Shown in pieces: positions 1-4,995 of a stretch of DNA of 6,300 nucleotides (positions are counted from its first letter, which is position 1; the number at the start of each line of letters is the position of its first letter). The translations under genes were made by a program, and so were the position numbers. Where the stretch lies: the NCBI GenBank assembly GCA_030669265.1, contig DAOVDY010000047.1, positions 1 to 6,300 on the forward strand. Reading direction: 5' to 3'. Source of the DNA: Desulfobacteraceae bacterium. GTDB taxonomy: Bacteria > Desulfobacterota > DSM-4660 > Desulfatiglandales > B25-G16. The notes beneath the pieces are model-generated. The model made no database searches. It was not told the origin of the DNA and saw only the letters and a list, made by a program, of their open reading frames with translations.

Positions 1-298
1 GGAGAATCCCTGGGCTCTTGTGCCCTTTTGCTCTACGTTTTAAAAGCCAGGCAAGATCTTTTAAGGGTGTCCGATTTTTATCCACCAATATTTCACCGCT
101 ATCTTTGATGGTTACAGATAATAATAGCTCTTTTTCTATCCTGGAAGATGAAGAAACGGGTAAATTTACAGGTATGCCCCTATGAATAGCCATAGAAAGC
201 ATTGCATAGATAAAAAAAACAAGCAGAAGAAACACGATATCGATCAAAGGGAGAATCTCAATCCTGGCCCTTCTCTGCGTCCCAAGATTAACCTTCAC
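1..298 (-). CDS. exbD: ExbD/TolR-family biopolymer transport protein (3' end outside window)
   Basis: This is the N-terminal 99 residues of an ExbD-type protein, which with ExbB and TonB forms the proton-driven inner-membrane motor that powers outer-membrane receptors. The start is GTG at 298-296, chosen because AAGGAAGG (314-307) sits 8 nt upstream and the product begins MKVNLGTQRRARIEILPLID, the usual ExbD opening. One membrane segment spans about residues 15-37. The Asp at residue 20 in LPLIDIVFLLLVFF matches the conserved proton-relay Asp of ExbD/TolR. GIPVNLP (about residues 41-47) resembles the family's short motif just after the membrane helix. The remaining periplasmic domain is cut by the window edge; the family is usually 130-150 residues. 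Unusually, it lies 311 bp from exbB, because an inverted-repeat element occupies the gap. TolR is the alternative name; the B12 operon context favours ExbD. Confidence 0.88.
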   Translation of the reverse strand, partial: MKVNLGTQRRARIEILPLIDIVFLLLVFFIYAMLSMAIHRGIPVNLPVSSSSRIEKELLLSVTIKDSGEILVDKNRTPLKDLAWLLKRRAKGHKSPGIL

Positions 299-306
299 GG
301 GATATT

Positions 307-314
307 CCTTCCTT
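307..314 (-). promoter_or_regulatory. Shine-Dalgarno site deciding the GTG start of exbD
   Basis: AAGGAAGG on the minus strand lies 8 nt before the GTG codon at 298. No ATG precedes the conserved LPLID membrane motif in a comparable position, so this site supports the GTG start. It also gives exbD its own translation initiation despite the long gap from exbB. Confidence 0.6.
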
Positions 315-364
315 TTCTGTGGTATTATTGTAACATTTTAGCTCTTTGAAATTACCTGGTGAAT

Positions 365-548
365 GAGCATACAGATGTCTTTTTTTGCTTTATGCCCTTG
401 AAACAAGGTCCCGTGCTCAAGTCCGGATAATCGGGATTTATTGCAACGTGACAATTACTATTATAATCTCCGTCTGGCAAATCCCGATTATTCGGACCAC
501 TCCTGTGCCTTTATGAGGGCATAACAAAAAAAGACATCCTGTATGCTC
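365..548. repeat. Nested inverted-repeat element, copy 1 (between exbB and exbD)
   Basis: This 184-bp non-coding element folds onto itself twice. The outer arms are 365-398 and 516-548: a 10-bp outermost stem (365-374 with 539-548), then ATGTC, seven T opposite seven A, and TTATGCCCT opposite AGGGCATAA, interrupted only by a 1-nt and a 2-nt bulge. A 22-nt spacer (399-420) and an 18-nt spacer (498-515) lead to an inner stem, 421-439 with 479-497, which is 19 bp with one G.T pair (426/492). The loop is 440-478. The outer arms match those of copy 2 at 4436-4616, but the inner stem does not. I see no reading frame of note and no clear target-site duplication. It could be a MITE-like mobile element, a REP-like mRNA 3'-end element or a structured RNA. 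The repeat is certain; its function is unknown. Confidence 0.85.
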
Positions 549-572
549 TGCGTAGAATTTCTTTCATGTATA

Positions 573-595
573 ACCCTGATGCGAAGCGTTGGGGT
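573..595 (+). repeat. Small hairpin downstream of exbB
   Basis: ACCCTGATGC (573-582) and GCGTTGGGGT (586-595) flank a GAA loop. As plus-strand RNA all ten positions pair, three of them as G.U. As minus-strand RNA, the direction of the operon, three positions become A/C mismatches. It lies between the exbB stop codon and the right arm of inverted-repeat copy 1. No T-run follows it in either useful direction, so it is not an intrinsic terminator. Its role is unknown. Confidence 0.5.
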
Positions 596-609
596 CATTT
601 GCTAAAATT

Positions 610-1224
610 TTACGTATCGTTTAACTGGTTAAGCTTCTCGTAAACTATTTCCAAGCTTGTAGCGTACTTTTCAATGGTAGTTGCCGCCTTTTCAACCCTG
701 GAATTAAAATAGTTAAAAGGGAAGAGTGAAAGAATAGCTATTCCTAATCCAGAGGCAGTTGTTATAAGGGCCTGGGCAATCCCAGCCGTTACTGCCTGGG
801 GCTCCTCTATTCCTGCACTTCCCAGTATTTCAAAGGAAAGAATAATTCCAATTACCGTGCCAAAAATACCCAACAAAGGAGAAACAGTGATTATTGTATC
901 AAGTATGGGAAGATACTGTCTCATTCTGTCTAATTCATCCGAGGCAGCTGTCTCCATTGCCTTTGCTATACTAAACTCCCTATGGAGGATGCCTGCTACC
1001 AGGATCCTTACAGTAAAATCCTTTGAATTTCCGATTCTTGCCCTTACCCTTTCCCAATTGCCCTTTTCAGCTAAAGACAAAACTTCATTAACCAGGGCCT
1101 GGTCTCTCCTATAATCCTCACCTATCCAGAATATCGTTCGCTCAATTATCACTGTCAGGGCTATTATTGAGCAAACCAAAAGGGGATACATTATAGGCCC
1201 CCCTTTAATGAATAAATTGATCAT
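610..1224 (-). CDS. exbB: ExbB / MotA-TolQ-ExbB family proton channel protein
   Basis: This inner-membrane protein of 204 residues forms the proton channel with ExbD and drives TonB. Three membrane segments are visible, at about residues 10-28, 108-134 and 150-172, with a large cytoplasmic loop between the first two, as expected for ExbB. The family motifs are SPLLGIFGTVIGI (115-127) and ALITTASGLGIAI (152-164), which carry the conserved small and Thr residues lining the channel, and IER ending helix 1. The ATG at 1224 overlaps the TGA of the upstream ATPase gene by 4 nt (ATGA), and AAGGAG lies 5 nt upstream, indicating translational coupling. It is shorter than E. coli ExbB (244 residues) because it lacks the long N-terminal region. 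TolQ is the alternative, but placement behind a B12 ABC importer under a cobalamin riboswitch points to TonB-dependent B12 uptake. Confidence 0.9.
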   Translation of the reverse strand: MINLFIKGGPIMYPLLVCSIIALTVIIERTIFWIGEDYRRDQALVNEVLSLAEKGNWERVRARIGNSKDFTVRILVAGILHREFSIAKAMETAASDELDRMRQYLPILDTIITVSPLLGIFGTVIGIILSFEILGSAGIEEPQAVTAGIAQALITTASGLGIAILSLFPFNYFNSRVEKAATTIEKYATSLEIVYEKLNQLNDT

Positions 1225-2030
1225 GCTATCTCCTTTTTGCTCTCTTTTCTTTTTGAAAGAATGGTAACCCTGGGGGTTTTACTAATCGGGTTTTCGTCAA
1301 CAAGCACCGGGCACTGATATACCATACTTATATTATCAGCAGTTATCACCTCAGCAGGTTCGCCTATTTTATAAACACCTCCCTTATTCAAAATGAGCAT
1401 TCTATGACAATATTGTGCAGCCAGACTGATATCGTGAGAAATAATGATCACGCTGAGTCCTTGTGTCAGGGTCAAATATGAAATAAGTTCAAACATCTCT
1501 ACCTTGTGCCGTATATCAAGGAAAGATGTTGGTTCATCCAACAAGATTATTTGCGCCCTCTGAGTTAATGCCCTGGCAATCAGTACACGCTGTTTCTCTC
1601 CTCCTGACAGTTCATGAATAGAGCGTGTTGCCAGATTAAGGGTGCCAGTGAGCCTCATAGATTGATTTGCTATTTCCAGATCTTCCTTTCCCTCAAAAGG
1701 AAAGAGTCCTAAATGAGAAAACCGACCCATAAGCACCACCTCGGAGACCAAAAAAGAAAACCTAAAGGTTTCCTCATGGGGTACCATGGCAATATGTCTT
1801 GCGATATCACCTCTCCTATACCTGGATATAGGTTTATTAAAAAGCAGGATCTCTCCCTTCTGTATCTTTAGGAGGCCATCCATAATCTTTAACAAAGTAC
1901 TTTTGCCTGAGCCGTTTGGACCTATCATCCCTACAATCTCACCCTTTTTAAGCTCAAAATCTATCCCTTCAAGGCACCACTGGCTATCATACCTAAAAAA
2001 GACATTCCTAAGGATCAGCTCTGAGTCCAT
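1221..2030 (-). CDS. btuD: Cobalamin/iron-complex-type ABC importer ATPase (BtuD/FecE/HmuV family)
   Basis: This cytoplasmic ATPase of 269 residues would power the adjacent FecCD/BtuC-type permease. Visible motifs are Walker A GPNGSGKST (37-45), signature LSGGEKQR (141-148), Walker B with catalytic Glu IILLDEPTS (161-169), D-loop around FLD (170-172) and switch His199 in ISHD. EVVLMGR (97-103) is typical of the siderophore/heme/B12 importer ATPases. The Q-loop position is odd: MVPHEE (82-87) has His85 where the family normally has Gln. The ATG at 2030 overlaps the permease's 3' end by 16 nt and has GAGGGAG a few nt upstream, inside the permease gene. Its stop overlaps the exbB start. The B12 substrate is inferred from the riboswitch ahead of the operon; sequence alone would allow heme or siderophore. 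The C-terminus, after about residue 250, is rich in Lys and Glu. Confidence 0.88.
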   Translation of the reverse strand: MDSELILRNVFFRYDSQWCLEGIDFELKKGEIVGMIGPNGSGKSTLLKIMDGLLKIQKGEILLFNKPISRYRRGDIARHIAMVPHEETFRFSFLVSEVVLMGRFSHLGLFPFEGKEDLEIANQSMRLTGTLNLATRSIHELSGGEKQRVLIARALTQRAQIILLDEPTSFLDIRHKVEMFELISYLTLTQGLSVIIISHDISLAAQYCHRMLILNKGGVYKIGEPAEVITADNISMVYQCPVLVDENPISKTPRVTILSKRKESKKEIA

Positions 2031-3046
2031 TGGCTCCCTCGTGACTTTAAAAGATATATAAAGAAAGGTGCCCCTAAAAAGGCGGTTATTACTCCTACAG
2101 GTAATTCACTGGGAGATATGATTGTGCGTGCCAATGTATCTGCTGCTATCAAAAAAACAGCACCCCCAAGGGAAGAGGCTGGTATCAATAGCCTGTGATC
2201 AGGGCCAAGAATCATCCTCATCAGGTGTGGCACAATCAGACCAACAAAGCCTATTATTCCAGAAAAAGCTACAACTATACCAGTGATTAAGGATATTCCA
2301 AGGAACGCTATCCACTTTAACAATTCTACCTCGACACCCATCTGAAGGGCAGACTCCTCCCCTCCTACTATAAGGTTAAGGTGACGAGAAAAGATATAAA
2401 TTATACCTGAGACGATGAGGATAAATGGAAGGCTGATTGATAGCTGAACGTATTTGCTTTGTGAAAGATCACCGTACAGCCAGAAAAGCATGGAATGAAG
2501 CCTGCTATCACTGGTAGTGGTAATAAAAAACATTATCACAGCGGTAAAAAAGGCATTAATGATTACCCCGGTCAGAAGTAAGGTCGATGATTCTAACCCT
2601 CCATGACGGCTGCTTATGCCCATCACCAGTAATATAGTAAACAATGCACCCACGAAGGAGAGAAGAGGTACGCCAAAGGTAAATCCACAACCAAAAAAAA
2701 TCCCTATAATGGCTCCAACTGCGGCTCCACTTGAGACACCAAGTATAAAAGGCTCTGCGAGAGGGTTTCTTAGGAGGGCCTGGAATACAACACCCCCAAG
2801 AGAGAGTGTGAATCCAACCAGGCCAGCCAGTAAGATTCTGGGCAACCGTATCTTAAACAGAATCATCCATGCCGTTTGATCAATTGTTTTATATCCAATC
2901 AACCAAGTAAGAATGTCTTTCAAAGAAATCTTTGCAGGGCCCAAACTTAAAGAAATAAAGGCTATAATAACGAGCATCCCTGTCAATATTAGCCCTGTGT
3001 ATAGCACCTTTAAAGGCGTTACTCTTTGATCTTCATTCCCTTTCAT
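2015..3046 (-). CDS. btuC: FecCD/BtuC-family ABC importer permease
   Basis: This is a polytopic inner-membrane subunit of 343 residues, the usual family length. It would form the translocation path as a homodimer and receive substrate from the binding protein encoded just upstream. Hydrophobic segments run along the whole chain (about 10 helices). The family signature GGVVFQALLRNPLAEPFILG (84-103) is followed by VSSGAAVGA. The conserved late region FSGIIGFVGLIVPHLMRMIL (261-280) is followed by GPDHRLLIPASSLGGA, which holds the coupling helices that meet the ATPase, and then ADTLAR. ATG 3046 lies 16 nt after the binding-protein stop, and the intervening ATGGGATGG is only a modest ribosome site, so coupling to the upstream gene is likely. 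Sequence fits B12, siderophore or heme permeases alike; the riboswitch favours cobalamin or a corrinoid. Confidence 0.9.
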   Translation of the reverse strand: MKGNEDQRVTPLKVLYTGLILTGMLVIIAFISLSLGPAKISLKDILTWLIGYKTIDQTAWMILFKIRLPRILLAGLVGFTLSLGGVVFQALLRNPLAEPFILGVSSGAAVGAIIGIFFGCGFTFGVPLLSFVGALFTILLVMGISSRHGGLESSTLLLTGVIINAFFTAVIMFFITTTSDSRLHSMLFWLYGDLSQSKYVQLSISLPFILIVSGIIYIFSRHLNLIVGGEESALQMGVEVELLKWIAFLGISLITGIVVAFSGIIGFVGLIVPHLMRMILGPDHRLLIPASSLGGAVFLIAADTLARTIISPSELPVGVITAFLGAPFFIYLLKSRGSQWTQS

Positions 3047-3062
3047 GCCATCCCATGTAATG

Positions 3063-4013
3063 TCAGCGGTCCATTGGCAGTGATCCGTCGATACTACCCC
3101 ATTCTATCTCTGGATGTATTAATCTTGCCATCTCTTCTAAGCCACTAACTATTCTTGGGGCAGACCTGTCTATCAAATCAGAATCAATAAGATACACTCG
3201 TCCTCTTTTGACTGCAGGTAAAGTAGGCCATCGAAACCATTCCTTTCGTGCCGTCTCAAACTCGCCTTCCCTTTCCATAGATGAGATGATTATCACATCC
3301 GGTCCTTTTTTTATTACCTCTTCCATGCTTAATTTTGGATACGTAAAAGACTGATCCCCGGTCATGTTTCTTCCACCAGCAAGTTGGATTATGTCATGGT
3401 GTATTGTGCTCTGATTTACGCTTATAAGAGGCTTCACATTTATCACCAAGAGAATCAGTGGTTTTTCTCTATTTCTCACTGCTTTCATAACTTTCGCGAC
3501 TCTTTCTCTCAGACAATTAACCAAACGTTTTGCCCTATCAGTTACACCACATATCTGGCCTAATCTCTCTATTGTATCTAAAACCTGATTTACTTTTCGA
3601 GGATTGACAACATAAACCGGAACGCCCGCCTCTTCAAGCATCTCGACATCCTCTCTCTTATTTCCGTCAGCCGTAGCAATAACGAGATCGGGGTTAAGAG
3701 TAACTACTTTTTCAATATTTACATCTGTATAGACGCCTACCTTTGGTTTTTTCTGGGCCTCTTTAGGAAAATAGCTAAATCGGGTAACACCCACAAGCCT
3801 TTCTCCCAATCCGAGAAAATAGATCATTTCTGTAATATTTGGCGCTAAAGAAATGATCCTTTTGGGAACAGGGTGTATCGCCACATTTCTGCCCAAAGAA
3901 TCATGGAAGACAGCCCCATGTGATAGTGGAGGGGCTGAGAAGAGGAGAATAATTACTAATACATGTAAATAAACCTTTATACAGAAATACCATTGTGATT
4001 GAGTTAACATCAT
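3063..4013 (-). CDS. btuF: Periplasmic cobalamin-binding protein (BtuF/FecB-like)
   Basis: This secreted binding protein of 316 residues captures corrinoid in the periplasm and delivers it to the BtuC-like permease. Residues 1 to about 34 look like a signal peptide with a hydrophobic core (HVLVIILLFSA) and a likely cut after SHGA. There is no lipobox Cys, so it should be soluble. The mature part fits the type III binding-protein fold: RIISLAPNITEMIYFLGLG (52-70) starts lobe 1, NPDLVIA (107-113) ends its core, a long helix (about 142-180) links the lobes, and lobe 2 holds GPDVIIISS (237-245), LPAVKRGRVYLID (265-277) and a closing APRIVSGLEEMARLIHPE, all typical of BtuF-like proteins. It is the first gene after the cobalamin riboswitch and terminator. 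ATG 4013 is preceded by AGGGG 11 nt upstream, and no in-frame start lies further up before a stop. Specificity for B12 over other corrinoids or metal chelates is inferred from the riboswitch. Confidence 0.87.
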   Translation of the reverse strand: MMLTQSQWYFCIKVYLHVLVIILLFSAPPLSHGAVFHDSLGRNVAIHPVPKRIISLAPNITEMIYFLGLGERLVGVTRFSYFPKEAQKKPKVGVYTDVNIEKVVTLNPDLVIATADGNKREDVEMLEEAGVPVYVVNPRKVNQVLDTIERLGQICGVTDRAKRLVNCLRERVAKVMKAVRNREKPLILLVINVKPLISVNQSTIHHDIIQLAGGRNMTGDQSFTYPKLSMEEVIKKGPDVIIISSMEREGEFETARKEWFRWPTLPAVKRGRVYLIDSDLIDRSAPRIVSGLEEMARLIHPEIEWGSIDGSLPMDR

Positions 4014-4034
4014 CTTTGGTTGTGCCCCTAATGG

Positions 4035-4072
4035 TATGGTGGTTAGTCCATGATGCCCTTTTCACCACCATA
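4035..4072 (-). repeat. Hairpin in the btuF leader between terminator and start
   Basis: TATGGTGGT (4035-4043) is perfectly complementary to ACCACCATA (4064-4072), giving a 9-bp stem with a 20-nt loop in the read-through transcript. It begins just after the terminator T-run and ends about 20 nt before the btuF start, leaving the AGGGG ribosome site (4028-4024) unpaired. It could stabilise the read-through mRNA or tune initiation; no known motif is recognised. Confidence 0.4.
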
Positions 4073-4077
4073 ATTTT

Positions 4078-4112
4078 AAAAAAAAATCCTTAAATCCATA
4101 TGGATTTAAGGA
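4078..4112 (-). terminator. Intrinsic terminator of the cobalamin riboswitch (expression platform)
   Basis: On the minus strand a perfect 26-nt palindrome (4112-4087: TCCTTAAATCCAT then ATGGATTTAAGGA) is followed directly by nine T (4086-4078). It sits between the cobalamin aptamer and the btuF start, the position of a transcription-attenuating expression platform. The stem is AU-rich but long. An upstream segment (4140-4132) can capture its 5' arm and form a competing antiterminator. Confidence 0.85.
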
Positions 4113-4140
4113 CTGCACCCTGCTTCCTTGATCCTTAAAT
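4104..4140 (-). promoter_or_regulatory. Putative antiterminator of the riboswitch
   Basis: ATTTAAGGA (4140-4132, minus strand) is an exact 9-nt copy of the terminator's 3' arm and can pair with the terminator's 5' arm TCCTTAAAT (4112-4104). This would form an alternative stem and free the T-run. The segment begins 7 nt after the P1 stem of the aptamer. Ligand-dependent folding at that boundary could therefore choose between terminator (cobalamin bound, off) and antiterminator (free, on). The complementarity is seen; the switching direction is inferred from known cobalamin riboswitches. Confidence 0.7.
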
Positions 4141-4147
4141 AATACAA

Positions 4148-4346
4148 TAGTGGCAGGTCTTCTGACTCTCCCGACCTCACGGCTAGCCTTCCCACCCCTG
4201 CTGAGTCAGGGGCAGTGACGTTAACCCTCATTAATTGAGGATATACCCGAGGTAACGTTACCTGATTTTCTTAGACACGGGATTACAGCGGCGGGACCGT
4301 TCCCGATTTTAACGGGATTCCCTTTTAAATCACCTCGATACCACTA
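4148..4346 (-). ncRNA. Cobalamin riboswitch aptamer
   Basis: This 199-nt minus-strand element carries the conserved parts of the B12 riboswitch in order. P1 strand TAGTGG (4346-4341) pairs with CCACTA (4153-4148). Next come GAGGTG and AAAAGGGAA near the 5' end, CCGCCGCTGTAA (about 4294-4283), TCACTGCCCC leading into the hairpin CCCCTG/CAGGGG (4212-4207 with 4200-4195), GGGAAGGC (4193-4186), and the 3' B12 box AGTCAGAAGACCTGCC ending at 4152. A 14-nt palindrome AGGTAACGTTACCT (4250-4263) forms a peripheral hairpin. It should bind adenosyl- or methylcobalamin and control read-through into the btuFCD-exbBD operon. No confident promoter is visible in the roughly 90 bp ahead of it. Confidence 0.95.
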
Positions 4347-4435
4347 ACTGTAGATCAAAGTTAATCTTTGGCCTTCATTTCTAAAGGAAATAGTAATTGC
4401 TCAAAATCTAGTTAATTTCAACCAACTTGTTCTTT

Positions 4436-4616
4436 GGACATGGGTATCTTTTTTTGCTTATGCCCTTATAAATATAGTTTAAGCTTAGTTGTCGTATCAA
4501 AATGGTTTATACAGACGGATCATATGATTCTAAGGTCAAGTTGATATAAACCATTTTGATACGACATGGCAAGGCGCCCTATTCGAAGGGCATAACAAAA
4601 AAAGACACACATGTCC
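4436..4616. repeat. Nested inverted-repeat element, copy 2 (between rpsU and the riboswitch)
   Basis: This 181-bp non-coding element has the same plan as the copy at 365-548. The outer arms 4436-4467 and 4586-4616 pair through GGACATG, a short imperfect stretch, seven T opposite seven A, and TTATGCCCTT opposite AAGGGCATAA, with a 1-nt C bulge. Spacers of 22 nt (4468-4489) and 19 nt (4567-4585) lead to a perfect 22-bp inner stem, 4490-4511 with 4545-4566, and a 33-nt loop (4512-4544). The right arm shares 21 consecutive identical bases with copy 1 (4587-4607 and 516-536). The inner stem is different in sequence yet fully self-complementary. The right edge lies 4 bp after the rpsU stop codon. 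A short local pairing GCCCT/AGGGC (4576-4580 with 4587-4591) could compete with the long fold. No protein is encoded in it. Confidence 0.87.
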
Positions 4617-4620
4617 CTGG

Positions 4621-4806
4621 TTAAAATTTTCTAATCTTTTTTCGGAGTCTTTTGGCAGCCTTTGCCTGTTTCTTTTTCTTTTGTACACTCGGCTTGTCAT
4701 AAAATCTTCGTTCTTTTATCTCCGAGTAGAAACCTTCCTTTGAAAGCTTTCTCTTTAGATCTCGTATGGCCTTTTCTATTTGATTATTGTATACAATTAC
4801 TTTCAT
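4621..4806 (-). CDS. rpsU: Small ribosomal subunit protein S21
   Basis: This very basic protein of 61 residues of the 30S subunit acts near the 16S rRNA 3' end and the Shine-Dalgarno helix. The chosen start, ATG 4806, gives MKVIVYNNQIEKAIRDLKRK as N-terminus, matching the family pattern (short beta start, then N-x-IEKAIR-LKRKL). Next come the conserved EGFYSEIKERRFYDKPS and a Lys/Arg-rich helical tail rich in Ala, K and R. An in-frame TTG at 4845 would add 13 residues (MEQLTFRVLSYMD) and has a better-spaced ribosome site, AAGGGG 8-9 nt ahead, whereas ATG 4806 has only weak matches upstream. Family alignment favours ATG, so both are recorded. The gene has its own consensus promoter and a leader of about 140 nt. 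Downstream it runs straight into inverted-repeat copy 2, with no classical terminator seen. Confidence 0.9.
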   Translation of the reverse strand: MKVIVYNNQIEKAIRDLKRKLSKEGFYSEIKERRFYDKPSVQKKKKQAKAAKRLRKKIRKF

Positions 4807-4815
4807 ATCCATGTA

Positions 4816-4854
4816 GCTAAGCACTCGAAACGTCAGCTGTTCCAAAAGCTTAGC
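4816..4854 (-). repeat. Leader hairpin of rpsU spanning the alternative TTG start
   Basis: GCTAAGC (minus strand, 4854-4848) and GCTTAGC (4822-4816) form a perfect 7-bp stem in the rpsU leader, with a 25-nt loop that contains the TTG at 4845. The stem ends 9 nt before ATG 4806, so it could affect which start is used. The pairing is seen; a regulatory role is speculative. Confidence 0.35.
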
Positions 4855-4951
4855 CCCTTTTCAACTCACCTCCCTCTTTTAAAATATATTCTTGGGAAAA
4901 TTGTACCAGCCTTTTCTCTTCCCTTTTGATTACTTTCACAACAAAGTTTGG

Positions 4952-4979
4952 ATTATATATGCAACTAAGTAATTGTCAA
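4952..4979 (-). promoter_or_regulatory. Consensus sigma70 promoter of rpsU
   Basis: TTGACA (4979-4974) and TATAAT (4957-4952) are both perfect consensus hexamers, separated by 16 nt. The promoter starts 17 nt after the stop codon of the methyltransferase gene and points toward rpsU. Transcription would begin near 4945, giving a leader of about 140 nt to ATG 4806. A strong housekeeping promoter fits a ribosomal protein gene. Confidence 0.8.
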
Positions 4980-4995
4980 TATTTTTATTTTTCCA

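Noticed and set aside
299..364. Internal promoter before exbD (TTTCAA with TAATAC, 18-nt spacing)
   Set aside because: Both hexamers match poorly, and operon transcription plus the ribosome site is sufficient to explain exbD expression.
365..548. CRISPR-like or tandem repeat array
   Set aside because: The repeats are inverted arms of single hairpins, with one copy at each of two distant loci and no regular direct repeats or spacers.
857..1114. Plus-strand open frame opposite exbB
   Set aside because: It lies wholly inside a well-supported gene on the other strand and resembles no family. The same applies to plus-strand frames at 1786-2061, 2616-2879, 5202-5384 and 5930-6154.
4051..4062. Possible third fragment of the repeat arm (ATGCCCTT)
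   Set aside because: Only 8 bases match, with no A/T-run and no complementary partner in the expected layout, so this is likely chance.
4347..4435. Promoter for the riboswitch operon (TTGAAA with TACTAT, or TTGAGC with TAGAAA)
   Set aside because: The spacers are 20 and 15 nt and the hexamers are imperfect, so I could not choose one with confidence. A promoter must still lie here or further upstream unless the operon is read from rpsU.
4597..4620. Intrinsic terminator for rpsU formed by GACA/TGTC before the seven T
   Set aside because: The local stem ahead of the T-run is only about 4 bp, and the T-run itself is paired inside the larger element. It is too weak to annotate as a terminator.
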